Shown here in pieces: positions 10,739 to 18,771 of a stretch of 64,000 bases of DNA. The number at the start of each line of letters is the position of its first letter. Positions within the stretch are counted from its first letter, which is position 1. A program made the position numbers and the translations under genes. The notes under the pieces were generated by a model. The model worked only from the letters and a program-made list of their open reading frames with translations, had not been told where the DNA came from and did no database searches. The DNA is from Brevibacillus borstelensis. GTDB taxonomy: Bacteria > Bacillota > Bacilli > Brevibacillales > Brevibacillaceae. The DNA lies in the NCBI RefSeq assembly GCF_003710865.1, contig NZ_RHHO01000014.1, positions 1-64,000 on the forward strand. Direction: 5' to 3'.

Positions 10739-10860
10739 CTGTACGCGGGTTGAGACGAGGAGAAAGCCCCCATACAGGAATAGCGTGGAGAAAAGACAGA
10801 CCTGGCTTTTGCAGGGATGTTTATCTGTGCTATTGCTGCATGGGGGCATTTTGCGTACAG
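10739..10860 (+). ncRNA. Candidate structured leader RNA upstream of the HAD gene
   Basis: The 341-bp gap 10555-10895 holds the topB terminator and then four nested complementary pairs: 10739-10746 with 10853-10860 (8 bp), 10766-10773 with 10840-10847 (8 bp, GC-rich), 10779-10784 with 10829-10834 (6 bp) and 10796-10800 with 10824-10828 (5 bp), capped by CCTG/CAGG at 10801-10815. The large unpaired segments all fall on the 5' side and are purine-rich (for example 10747-10765). A further small inverted repeat, GGTTG/CAACC, lies at 10699-10722. This resembles a folded leader or riboswitch aptamer more than a terminator, as no T run follows. No known riboswitch consensus (TPP, FMN, SAM, lysine, purine, cobalamin, c-di-GMP) was recognised. 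The same strand is nominally open as an N-terminal extension of the HAD frame, but that stretch looks non-coding. Confidence 0.4.
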
Positions 10861-10895
10861 CCGATGCTGTCACGGAAAGGAGCAGGCGGGAGGCT

Positions 10896-11708
10896 TTGCT
10901 GGACACAACGTTGTTTGATGCGTATTTCTTTGACCTGGATGGGACGGTCTTTCTCGGAGACCGGCTGCTTCCCGGAGCGGCAGAGACACTCGCGGGGCTG
11001 CGCGTAAGCGGCAAAAAAGTGATGTTTCTGACCAACACCTCCGTCCAGACGCGGGAGGGCTGTCAGGTGCGCCTGCACAAGCTGGGCGTAGACGCGGAGC
11101 TGGAGGAAATCATGACGGCCGCCTATGCCGCAGGCCTGTACTTGAGAGAACAGGAAGCCCGGCCGCGCGTGCTGATCATCGGCGAGTCTGCGCTGAAAGA
11201 GGAAGTGGATGGCTTTCAAATTGAGCAGGTGCAAAATCCAGCGGAGGCGACGCATGTACTGGTCGGCATGGACCGCGCGTTTACATATGCGAAGCTGCAG
11301 GCCGCGATGGAAGCCGTCAGCAGCGGCGCCCGGCTGATCGTCACCAATCCCGACCCGGTCTGTCCCGTTCCCGGCGGCTCCATTCCCGATACAGGAGCGC
11401 TGGCAAAAGCAATTGAGACCGCCAGCGGCAAGAGCGCCTGGGCGATGATCGGCAAGCCTTCCGCCTTTTACGCCGAGAAGGTGCTGGCGAAAGCAGGGCT
11501 GTCAGCGGAACGGTGCCTGATGGTAGGGGACCGGCTGGAAACGGACATCCTCCTCGGACGAAAAAGCGGCATGAAAACGGCCCTCGTCTTGACGGGGGTA
11601 ACGGACAGATGCGCTGCTGAATCCTCAGAAATTGTTCCGGACTACATCCTGCCGACGATTGGGCAGTTGTTTTCGATTGCGGGAACCGGAACGGGAGCCG
11701 TTTCATGA
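10896..11708 (+). CDS. HAD-superfamily (IIA, NagD-like) phosphatase
   Basis: Probable cytoplasmic phosphatase acting on small sugar or nucleotide phosphates. Seen: motif I DLDGTVF shortly after the start with the nucleophile Asp, motif II FLTNTS, a cap domain of class IIA type, the IGKP lysine motif and motif IV GDRLETDI. About 270 residues, usual for NagD/AraL-type proteins. The frame runs back to 10647 but the extra 83 codons are Cys/Arg-rich and unlike the family, and overlap a candidate structured RNA; TTG at 10896 (GGGAGG two bases before) or TTG at 10911 is likelier. The start is therefore uncertain. Closest Bacillus analogue would be the YutF/AraL group; the substrate cannot be told from sequence. 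Confidence 0.85.
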   Translation: MLDTTLFDAYFFDLDGTVFLGDRLLPGAAETLAGLRVSGKKVMFLTNTSVQTREGCQVRLHKLGVDAELEEIMTAAYAAGLYLREQEARPRVLIIGESALKEEVDGFQIEQVQNPAEATHVLVGMDRAFTYAKLQAAMEAVSSGARLIVTNPDPVCPVPGGSIPDTGALAKAIETASGKSAWAMIGKPSAFYAEKVLAKAGLSAERCLMVGDRLETDILLGRKSGMKTALVLTGVTDRCAAESSEIVPDYILPTIGQLFSIAGTGTGAVS

Positions 11709-11746
11709 CGGCTTAACAGGACCTTTACACAAACCAAATTATTCCT

Positions 11747-11766
11747 TCGCAAGCGATTGCTATGAT
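11747..11766 (+). promoter_or_regulatory. Extended -10 promoter overlapping a possible CcpA cre site, before the ugp operon
   Basis: TATGAT at 11761-11766 is preceded by TGC, giving an extended -10 element; no good -35 is seen. The overlapping stretch 11747-11761 matches the relaxed cre consensus WTGNAANCGNWNNCW with one mismatch and contains the inverted pair GCAA/TTGC. A CcpA site placed on the -10 would repress the sugar-phosphate uptake operon in glucose. Confidence 0.45.
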
Positions 11767-11822
11767 GGGAGGGGCATGCAGAGAACGATGGAGCACAAGT
11801 GCAGAGATAAGGGGGGAGAGAC

Positions 11823-13106
11823 ATGGCCGAAGTAGAATTGCGGCGCATTTGCAAAACGTTTGACCGGCAAACGGTTGTCCACGAGGTGAGCGCCCTGATT
11901 GAGCCGGGCGAGTTTTTCGTCCTGGTGGGTCCCTCGGGATGCGGCAAGTCGACCACACTGCGCATGATTGCCGGATTGGAGGATATCAGCTCCGGGGAGC
12001 TGCTGATCGGGGGAAAACAGATGAATCACGTCCCGCCGAGCGGCCGGAGCATCTCGATGGTGTTTCAAAACTACGCCTTGTACCCGCATTTGACGGTGAA
12101 AGAAAATATTTTGTTCGGCCTGAAGGTGCGCAAGGTGGACAAGCAGGAGCAGGCCAAAAGGCTTGCGCATGCAGCAGAAATGCTGGGGATCTCTCAGTTG
12201 CTGCAGCGAAAGCCGCGCGAGCTGTCCGGCGGGCAGCGCCAGCGTGTAGCGCTCGGGAGGGCGATCGTCAGCCAGCATCCGATTTGCCTGATGGACGAGC
12301 CGCTGTCCAATCTCGATGCCAAGCTGCGGGGCCACATGCGCACGGAAATCCGCCAGTTGCAGCAGGAGCTGGGGATCACGATGATCTACGTTACGCACGA
12401 CCAGGTGGAGGCAATGACGATGGGGGACCGGATGATGGTGCTCCGCGACGGGCAAGTCCAGCAAATCGGACGACCTTTGGACGTGTACAACCAGCCGGCC
12501 AATTTGTTCGTCGCCGAATTCACCGGCTCCCCTCCGATGAACACGGTGAACGGAACGTGGGCAGGCGACGGTTCTTGCCAGGGCGTGGTGATCGGGACAG
12601 GCAATGAAAAAGCATTTCTCCCGATTGGCTATCGCGAGGGGATCAGGGAGGGCGCTCCGGTGGTCTTGGGCATCCGTCCCGAGGCGCTGCAGCCCTTCGC
12701 AGCGGAACCGACCGTCGGCATCCCGGACCATACGGCGAGCGAGCGAGCCGGTCAGGGCAAAGCGGAGCGGGCGGTCCAGGGCATAAGCCAGTTGGCAAGC
12801 CTGGCTGCAAATCCGGTTGCAAGCCCGGCGGCAGGCTCGGATGCGAGTGCCGGAGCCATCACTTTGCCCGTCAGGGTGGAGGCTGTCGAGATTCTCGGCT
12901 CGGAGACGATCGTCGAGTTCGCTTTGGCAGGCGCCCGCTGGAAGGCCAAATGGAACGGGCAATGGCCTTGCCGGAGGGGAGAAATGGTCCGAGTCGGGTT
13001 CTACCCGGGCCAAATTTGCCTGTTTGACCCGCAGTCGGGCAAAAATCTGACTGCTTCGGAGTCAAAGACCATCCACCAAAACGTTTTGCAAATAAACGCC
13101 ATCTAA
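11823..13106 (+). CDS. ugpC: Ugp/MalK-type ABC transporter ATP-binding protein
   Basis: Energises uptake of glycerol-3-phosphate or a related sugar phosphate or sugar at the inner face of the membrane. Seen: Walker [11 protein letters not shown]-loop FQNYALYP, signature LSGGQRQRV, Walker [13 protein letters not shown] and the switch His in VTHDQ, followed by a C-terminal MOBE/TOBE regulatory region. Odd: between about 12725 and 12860 the TOBE region carries a roughly 45-residue Ala/Ser/Gly-rich low-complexity insert, absent from typical UgpC/MsmX proteins. First gene of a same-strand run of six (ATPase, lipoprotein, two permeases, TIM-barrel enzyme, GlpP) with short gaps. RBS GGGGGAGAGAC precedes ATG. 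Confidence 0.9.
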   Translation: MAEVELRRICKTFDRQTVVHEVSALIEPGEFFVLVGPSGCGKSTTLRMIAGLEDISSGELLIGGKQMNHVPPSGRSISMVFQNYALYPHLTVKENILFGLKVRKVDKQEQAKRLAHAAEMLGISQLLQRKPRELSGGQRQRVALGRAIVSQHPICLMDEPLSNLDAKLRGHMRTEIRQLQQELGITMIYVTHDQVEAMTMGDRMMVLRDGQVQQIGRPLDVYNQPANLFVAEFTGSPPMNTVNGTWAGDGSCQGVVIGTGNEKAFLPIGYREGIREGAPVVLGIRPEALQPFAAEPTVGIPDHTASERAGQGKAERAVQGISQLASLAANPVASPAAGSDASAGAITLPVRVEAVEILGSETIVEFALAGARWKAKWNGQWPCRRGEMVRVGFYPGQICLFDPQSGKNLTASESKTIHQNVLQINAI

Positions 13107-13133
13107 AAGACGCGAAAAGGGAGAGAGTAACCG

Positions 13134-14489
13134 ATGCGTACAGTTGTGAAAGGGTTGTTTTCCGTACTGATGAGCATGGCATTGATCACGGGCTGCTCGA
13201 GCGGGAATGCCCCGGCGACGGGCAGTCAGGCTGGAGCAGGAGCAGGATCGGAAGCCGCGGCCGGATCGGGAGCGGGCAAGGCAAGCGGGGAAAAAACAGA
13301 GCTTACCTTCTTCTATCCGGTAGCGGTCGGCGGTCCGCTGACGAAGATCGTCGACGGCATGGCGGAGGAATTCAACAAGGCGAATCCCGATATTGCCGTG
13401 AAACCGGTCTACACCGGAAGCTACCAGGATACGACGACGAAAATCCAGGCCGCCGTCCAAGGGAAGACGCCGCCTGACGTTGCGGTCATGCTCTCGACGG
13501 AGCTGTACACGATGCTGGACATGGACGCGATCCTTCCGTTGGACGATTTTATCGCCAAGGATGGCGGCAGCGAGTACGTAAACGACTTTTATCCGGGCTT
13601 CATGGCCAACTCGCAAGTAGACGGCAAGACGTACAGCATCCCGTTCCAGCGCAGCACCATCGTCCTTTACTACAACAAGGAAGCGTTCAAAGAAGTCGGC
13701 CTTGACCCGGAAAAGCCGCCGCAAAACTGGGATGAGCTGGTGGAGTATGCGACAAAGCTGAAAAAAGACGGGCGCTGGGGTGTCGAAATCCCGACATCCG
13801 GGTTTCCGTATTGGATGTTCCAGTCCTTTGCTCTGCAAAACGGCAAAAACCTGATGACCGAAGACGGGAAAAAGGTCTTCTTCGATACGCCGGAAAACGT
13901 CGAAGCGCTGCAACTGTGGGTCGATTTGGCGAAAAAGCATCAGGTCATGCCGGAGGGCGTGATTGAGTGGGCGACGGTGCCGTCCGATTTTCTCGAGGGC
14001 AAGACGGCGATGATGTACCATACGACCGGAAACCTGACGAACGTGAAAAACAACGCGAAGTTTGACTTTGGGGTAGCGTTTTTGCCCGCGAAAAAGACCT
14101 TTGGCAGCCCGACAGGCGGAGGAAACTTCTATATGTTCAAAGGCATCGACGAGAAGAAGCAGGAAGCGGCGTGGAAGTTCATCCGTTTCATGACTGAGCC
14201 GGAGAGGGCCGCGCAATGGAGCATCGATACAGGGTACGTAGCCACGCGCAAATCGGCCTACGAAACCGAGAGCATGAAAGAGTACGTCAAAACATTCCCG
14301 GTGGCGGCAGTCGCCCGCGACCAGTTGGCATACGGACACGCCGAGCTGTCTACACATAACAACGGGAAGGTGACCAAAGCGCTGAACGACAGTCTGCAAG
14401 CCGTGATTACCGGTCAGGCGGAGCCTGCCGCGGCATTGAAAAAAGCGCAGGAGGAAGCGGACAAAATCCTCGCGCCGTTCAACAAATAA
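13134..14489 (+). CDS. ugpB: UgpB-like extracellular solute-binding lipoprotein
   Basis: Captures the substrate outside the cell for the ABC importer. Seen: signal peptide ending in lipobox ITGC (lipidated Cys near residue 21), then an Ala/Gly/Ser-rich tether, then a family 1 extracellular solute-binding fold of the glycerol-3-phosphate/maltose type. Total 451 residues, typical. The product of the last gene of the operon (GlpP) points to glycerol-3-phosphate or glycerophosphodiesters as ligand, but family members also bind oligosaccharides, so the substrate is an inference. Confidence 0.88.
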   Translation: MRTVVKGLFSVLMSMALITGCSSGNAPATGSQAGAGAGSEAAAGSGAGKASGEKTELTFFYPVAVGGPLTKIVDGMAEEFNKANPDIAVKPVYTGSYQDTTTKIQAAVQGKTPPDVAVMLSTELYTMLDMDAILPLDDFIAKDGGSEYVNDFYPGFMANSQVDGKTYSIPFQRSTIVLYYNKEAFKEVGLDPEKPPQNWDELVEYATKLKKDGRWGVEIPTSGFPYWMFQSFALQNGKNLMTEDGKKVFFDTPENVEALQLWVDLAKKHQVMPEGVIEWATVPSDFLEGKTAMMYHTTGNLTNVKNNAKFDFGVAFLPAKKTFGSPTGGGNFYMFKGIDEKKQEAAWKFIRFMTEPERAAQWSIDTGYVATRKSAYETESMKEYVKTFPVAAVARDQLAYGHAELSTHNNGKVTKALNDSLQAVITGQAEPAAALKKAQEEADKILAPFNK

Positions 14490-14517
14490 AAGCAGCAGAT
14501 GAATTGGGGGAGCGACA

Positions 14518-15408
14518 ATGGGGTTGGAACATCGCGCAAAATGGAGGATCAACATCTACGCCTGGCTTCTGCTCCTTCCCTCCCTCATCTTCCTTGTTCT
14601 GTTTACCTTTTATCCCGTTCTTCAAACGGTTATCCTGAGCTTTTACCAAGCGGATCTGGGTTCCCCGGAGCCGTTTTTTAACGGGGGAGACAACTACAGA
14701 ATCATGCTGGAAGATGACGTGTTCTGGAAGGTGCTGACCAACAACTTGTGGTTTGCTCTGGGGACGGTGCCGACGAGTATCGCCCTGGGACTTGCGATGG
14801 CTTTGTTTGCAAACAAGGCGCTGCGCGGCAAAGGGTTTGTCCGCACTGCCTACTTTTATCCGACGGTCGTCCCGATGATTGCCGTCGCGAATATATGGCT
14901 GTTCATTTACACGCCGGAGTACGGGGCTTTGAGCCATGTCATGGAATGGTTCGGCCACGGCGGGATGAACTGGCTGGGAGATCGGACGAACGTCATGTTT
15001 GCGATGATCTTCATGGTGATCTGGAAGGAAGCGGGCTACTTCATGATTTTTTATCTGGCCGGCTTGCAAAATATTTCCAAGGAACTGTACGAATCCGCCT
15101 CGATGGACGGAGCCAAGCCGTGGACGGTGTTCAGGCGAGTGACGTTTCCGCTGTTGATGCCCACCACGATGTTCGTCTTGATCATTGCGTTTACCAACTC
15201 GTTCAAGCTGGTCGACCATCTCGTCATCATGACCAAGGGCGGTCCGGACAACGCCAGCAACCTGTTGCTTTACTACATTTACGAGACGGCGTTTTCCTTC
15301 TGGGATCAGGGCATGGCTTCCGCTTTGACAGTCGTCATGGTGGTCATCCTGCTGCTCGTTGCCGCGATTCAATTTTTTGGTCTGGATAAAAAGATTCATT
15401 ACAACTGA
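14518..15408 (+). CDS. ugpA: UgpA-like ABC permease
   Basis: One of two membrane subunits of the importer. Six predicted helices, with the EAA loop (ESASMDGAKPWTVFRRVTFPLL) that docks on the ATPase. 296 residues, usual length for MalF/UgpA-type permeases lacking the long periplasmic loop. Start ATG follows GGGGGAGCGACA. Confidence 0.92.
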   Translation: MGLEHRAKWRINIYAWLLLLPSLIFLVLFTFYPVLQTVILSFYQADLGSPEPFFNGGDNYRIMLEDDVFWKVLTNNLWFALGTVPTSIALGLAMALFANKALRGKGFVRTAYFYPTVVPMIAVANIWLFIYTPEYGALSHVMEWFGHGGMNWLGDRTNVMFAMIFMVIWKEAGYFMIFYLAGLQNISKELYESASMDGAKPWTVFRRVTFPLLMPTTMFVLIIAFTNSFKLVDHLVIMTKGGPDNASNLLLYYIYETAFSFWDQGMASALTVVMVVILLLVAAIQFFGLDKKIHYN

Positions 15409-15419
15409 GGGGGAGTCAG

Positions 15420-16223
15420 ATGTTTCGCAAAATAACGGGGGTGGCGATGTACGGGCTGGCCGCCCTCTGGCTGTTTCCGCTTGTGTGGGCCTTCTGGACG
15501 GCATTCCGGCCGCGAGAGCTGGCGATCTCCTGGACGCTCAGTCCCGATTTCACGCTGGATAACGTGATCAAGGTATGGAATGCGGCTCCCTTTGCCCAGT
15601 ATTATCTCAACACATTTCTGATCGTAACGGGCGTGCTCGCCGTGCAAATCGTGACCGCCACGCTGGCTGCCTACGCCTTTGCGAAGCTCCGGTTTTGGGG
15701 GCGGGACGCGCTGTTCATCCTGTTTTTGGTGCAACTGATGGTGCCGGCAGACATCCTCATCTTTCCCAATTACAACGTGCTGCGGGACCTGTCCTTGCTG
15801 GATACGAAGCTGGGCATCATGATGCCGTATTTCGCCTCGGCGTTCGGCGTTTTTCTCTTGCGGCAGACATTCAAGACGATCCCGCATGAGCTTGAGGAAG
15901 CCGCACGTATGGAGGGCTGCTCGTGGTGGCAGATTTTGTGGCGGGTGTACGTTCCGCTGGCCCGGCCGACCTACATCGCGTTTGGACTGGTGTCGGTCAG
16001 CTACCACTGGAACAATTTCATGTGGCCGCTCATCGTCACCAATTCGGTGGAAAACCGTCCGTTGACCGTCGGACTCGCCATTTTTGCCCAGTCGTTCGAG
16101 ACAGGGGCGCAGTGGGCCGAGGTGAGCGCCGCCACAGTGATGGTCATTTTCCCGCTGCTGCTTGCCTTTTTGCTGTTTCAGCGGCAGTTTATCAACAGCT
16201 TCATCCATTCCGGTGTGAAATGA
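15420..16223 (+). CDS. ugpE: UgpE-like ABC permease
   Basis: Second membrane subunit. Six predicted helices and the EAA motif (EAARMEGCSWWQILWRVYVPL). 267 residues as in UgpE/MalG relatives. It begins 11 bases after ugpA behind GGGGGAGTCAG. Confidence 0.92.
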   Translation: MFRKITGVAMYGLAALWLFPLVWAFWTAFRPRELAISWTLSPDFTLDNVIKVWNAAPFAQYYLNTFLIVTGVLAVQIVTATLAAYAFAKLRFWGRDALFILFLVQLMVPADILIFPNYNVLRDLSLLDTKLGIMMPYFASAFGVFLLRQTFKTIPHELEEAARMEGCSWWQILWRVYVPLARPTYIAFGLVSVSYHWNNFMWPLIVTNSVENRPLTVGLAIFAQSFETGAQWAEVSAATVMVIFPLLLAFLLFQRQFINSFIHSGVK

Positions 16224-16238
16224 CGAGGGGGGAAAGCG

Positions 16239-17048
16239 ATGAGTGCAAAAGCTTCTTATGCCATCTCAACGTACGTGCTGTTTGACCAGCCGCTCAGGGA
16301 AGCGATCCAGCGGCTTGCCGACGGCGGCTGGACGTCGATCGAAATCATGTGCGAAGCAGGACACAGGGAGCTTCTCGAGTGGTCGGCTGGCGAGCTGAAC
16401 GATCTGCGGGCGCTGGGCAGCGAAAAGGGGATCGTCTGGTCGATCCACGCGCCTATCGACGGATGCAACCCGGCGGCAGCAGGCGGGCTGAGGGAGCAGA
16501 CGGCAGATGCGATGAAGCGCTGTCTGGAGGTGGCTGCATTTTTGGATTGCACGCATGTGGTGATGCACGCCGGAGAGGTAGAGGATCGCCTGGATGGGGC
16601 GGAGCGCGAGCGGGGAGTGGAGCGGGTCGCGCAGTTTATCGAACCGCTTCTGCCACATATCGGGGATTCGCGTACACGGCTTCTTCTGGAAAACGTGCCA
16701 CCCTACCCCAAGGTGCTCGGCTGGACTGTCTCCGATCTGATCGCCATCTGCAAACAAGTGGCTTCGCCATCGGTGGGCATTGTCTACGACATCGGTCACG
16801 CTCATCTGATCCGCAAAGGCTACGCTCTGGATGGTCTCCGGGAGGTCTTTCCGTATATGCAGGCCCTTCACCTGAGCGACAACCGGGGGATCAAGGACGA
16901 TCATCTGGCTGTAGGCGAAGGAACGGTTCCTTTTGCCGCGATATTGTCTCTACTCAAGGAAAAGGGGTTTGCCGGCAGCTGGGTCATTGAGACGACATGC
17001 GTCGCGGATGCCGAGCTGAGTATCTCGCGGTTGAGCCAGCAGCGATGA
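16239..17048 (+). CDS. Sugar phosphate isomerase/epimerase (AP endonuclease 2-type TIM barrel)
   Basis: Predicted cytoplasmic metal-dependent enzyme of the xylose isomerase-like TIM-barrel family. Seen: conserved metal-site positions such as SIEIM near the start, VVMHAG, LLLENV, VYDIGHAH and LHLSDNRG, with a C-terminal WVIETT strand; 269 residues. These barrels isomerise or epimerise sugars, or act on inositol-like compounds; the substrate cannot be assigned. Its place between the permease genes and glpP suggests it works on the imported compound. Confidence 0.85.
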   Translation: MSAKASYAISTYVLFDQPLREAIQRLADGGWTSIEIMCEAGHRELLEWSAGELNDLRALGSEKGIVWSIHAPIDGCNPAAAGGLREQTADAMKRCLEVAAFLDCTHVVMHAGEVEDRLDGAERERGVERVAQFIEPLLPHIGDSRTRLLLENVPPYPKVLGWTVSDLIAICKQVASPSVGIVYDIGHAHLIRKGYALDGLREVFPYMQALHLSDNRGIKDDHLAVGEGTVPFAAILSLLKEKGFAGSWVIETTCVADAELSISRLSQQR

Positions 17049-17091
17049 GGGAGGTTGCGAGGGAACAATGTCAGAAGGCGAGGGGATACCG

Positions 17092-17646
17092 ATGGACATA
17101 AGGACGTTACTGAAGGCAAATCCGGTCATTGCCGCCACGGAGCAGGACCAGCTTGCAGCGGCGATGGCATCTCCGGTCAGCGCCATTTTGCTGATGTACG
17201 CAAAGCTGACCCGGCTGATGGAGGAGACGGAGACCTTCACGCAAGCGGGCAAGCCGATTTTCGTTCACACGGATCTGATGAACGGTCTTTCCAATGACAA
17301 GGAATCCTGCCGTTTTTTATCCCGGCACATACGCCCGGCAGGTATTGTCACAACCAAAGGACCGATGATCCGCGTGGCGAAAAAGGAGGGGCTTTTGACG
17401 ATTCAGCGCGTCTTCTTGATCGACTCCAGCTCTTTGCAGAATACGATCAGAAATGTGCAGGAAAACCAGCCCGATGCCATCGAAATCATGCCGGGCATCG
17501 CGCCTTCGATCATTCCGTATATCAAAGAACAGCTCTCCCAGCCGATTATTTTGGGCGGGTTGATCTGGACCCGGAAGCAGGTGCAGGAAGCGCTTGCCCA
17601 CGGAGCGGATGCGGTATCGCTCAGCAGGTCGGAGCTGTGGAATTGA
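17092..17646 (+). CDS. glpP: GlpP-type glycerol-3-phosphate-responsive antiterminator
   Basis: In Bacillus, GlpP binds leader mRNA of glp genes in the presence of glycerol-3-phosphate and prevents termination. Seen: GlpP-family strings such as IFVHTDLMNGLSNDKESC, GIVTTKGPMIRVAKKEG, IEIMPGIAPSIIPYI, PIILGGLIW and GADAVSLSRSELW, giving a TIM-barrel-like fold of about 184 residues. An ATG at 17068 is also in frame, but ATG 17092 has GAGGGG six bases upstream and matches the family start. It is the last gene of the ugp operon and ties the importer to glycerol-3-phosphate. No GlpP-type terminator leader was found before ugpC. Confidence 0.9.
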   Translation: MDIRTLLKANPVIAATEQDQLAAAMASPVSAILLMYAKLTRLMEETETFTQAGKPIFVHTDLMNGLSNDKESCRFLSRHIRPAGIVTTKGPMIRVAKKEGLLTIQRVFLIDSSSLQNTIRNVQENQPDAIEIMPGIAPSIIPYIKEQLSQPIILGGLIWTRKQVQEALAHGADAVSLSRSELWN

Positions 17647-17738
17647 TTGCAAAAGGACTAACGAATATGCAAATCTTGACGGATCTCAAGTGGATGAATG
17701 AACGGAGAATGTTGGCATGATTACCGGAAAAATATCTG

Positions 17739-17767
17739 TTGACAAAAATAAATATTTGTGTTATGAT
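17739..17767 (+). promoter_or_regulatory. Strong sigma-A promoter
   Basis: Perfect -35 TTGACA (17739-17744), 17-bp A/T-rich spacer, -10 TATGAT (17762-17767), upstream of the metallo-beta-lactamase-fold gene. Confidence 0.85.
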
Positions 17768-17805
17768 TATAATTTATGGAATTGACCTCAACTTTGAAAG
17801 TGTGA

Positions 17806-17821
17806 TACATAATATTGTGTA
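17806..17821 (+). promoter_or_regulatory. Possible operator palindrome
   Basis: Sixteen-base imperfect palindrome TACAT-AATATT-GTGTA just after the promoter in the 110-nt leader. Its place suits a small dimeric repressor, but no regulator gene is adjacent. A GGAGA/TCTCC inverted repeat (about 17829-17854) follows and could fold before the ribosome site. Confidence 0.4.
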
Positions 17822-17885
17822 GCTTATAGGAGAATCCATACTTTGACAATCTCCTGCATCCACTTTTACATTGGGGGAATCTTTT

Positions 17886-18629
17886 TTGAGCAAACAGACT
17901 GGTGTAAACATGCTTCATTTGCATGAGAATTCTGTCGGTGGCAGTACCGCATTGCACCCGACCCTGATCTGGGATGACGAGGCAGCTGTCCTGATCGATA
18001 CCGGTATGCCCGGATCATGGGAGCGAATCCGCACAGCCATGCTGGAGGCGGGTGTTTCTCCTGCCATATTGAAAGCAGTAATTCTGACGCATCAGGATTT
18101 CGACCACATCGGCAGCGTACCCGAGATCATCGCTGAGGCGGAGCAAGCAAAAGTGTATGCACACAAGCTCGATCAGCCTTACATCGAGGGGACGCTGCCT
18201 CTCATAAAAACGAGTCCCGAAGCAATGGCTCCTTTGCTGGAGATGCTCCCGGAAGAAGAACGCCAGAAGGCGATAGACTTTTTTGGCAATCCGCCGAAGG
18301 CCAAGGTGGACCATACTCTTGATGACGGCGACGAATTGCCCTATGGCGGCGGGATTCGCGTCATTCACACACCGGGGCATACCGATGGGCACATCAGCCT
18401 TTATCTCGTCCAAAGCAAGACGCTGGTTGCAGGCGATGCCTTGATCTGTGTGAACGGCACTTTGCAAGGTCCTGTAGCCCGGACAACCCTGGACATGGAA
18501 GAAGCCCGGCGCTCACTTGCAAAGCTTCTCGATTATGAGATCGAGTCGGTCATTTGCTACCACGGCGGGCGCAGCGATCAAAATGTGAAAGGGCAGTTGG
18601 AGCAGCTTGCACAGAGAGACCCTGCCTAG
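17886..18629 (+). CDS. Metallo-beta-lactamase-fold hydrolase
   Basis: Predicted Zn-dependent hydrolase of the MBL superfamily, 247 residues. Seen: LIDTGMPGSW, the metal motif LTHQDFDHIGS (an HxDxDH variant of HxHxDH), the later GHTDGHISLYL and GDALI metal positions, and a final CYHGG. Such proteins hydrolyse thioesters, lactones or phosphodiesters, so the substrate is open (AHL lactonase-like and glyoxalase II-like members share the fold). The TTG start at 17886 lies 7 bases after GGGGGA; TTG at 17871 is less likely. Own promoter and long leader. Confidence 0.85.
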   Translation: MSKQTGVNMLHLHENSVGGSTALHPTLIWDDEAAVLIDTGMPGSWERIRTAMLEAGVSPAILKAVILTHQDFDHIGSVPEIIAEAEQAKVYAHKLDQPYIEGTLPLIKTSPEAMAPLLEMLPEEERQKAIDFFGNPPKAKVDHTLDDGDELPYGGGIRVIHTPGHTDGHISLYLVQSKTLVAGDALICVNGTLQGPVARTTLDMEEARRSLAKLLDYEIESVICYHGGRSDQNVKGQLEQLAQRDPA

Positions 18630-18719
18630 CAGACAGGGGAAGAACAACGGGCTTTCCTAACAGCAAAGATCCGGTAGAAACCTCGACAATATAGAAAATC
18701 GCAGCCAATTAAACAAACG

Positions 18720-18751
18720 AAGCGCCTCCTGATGACAGGAAGGCGCTTTTG
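18720..18751. terminator. Bidirectional intrinsic terminator
   Basis: AAGCGCCTCCTG/CAGGAAGGCGCTT stem with ATGA loop and T tail, between the convergent MBL gene and the glycosyltransferase gene. Confidence 0.85.
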
Positions 18752-18771
18752 TTTCGAGATTCCCTTATTAC

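Noticed and set aside
10647..10895. N-terminal 83-residue extension of the HAD phosphatase
   Set aside because: Composition is unlike the family and the stretch contains nested inverted repeats, so it is more likely non-coding.
11709..11822. GlpP-dependent terminator leader before ugpC
   Set aside because: No terminator hairpin with T run was found in the 114-bp gap, only an extended -10 and a possible cre site.
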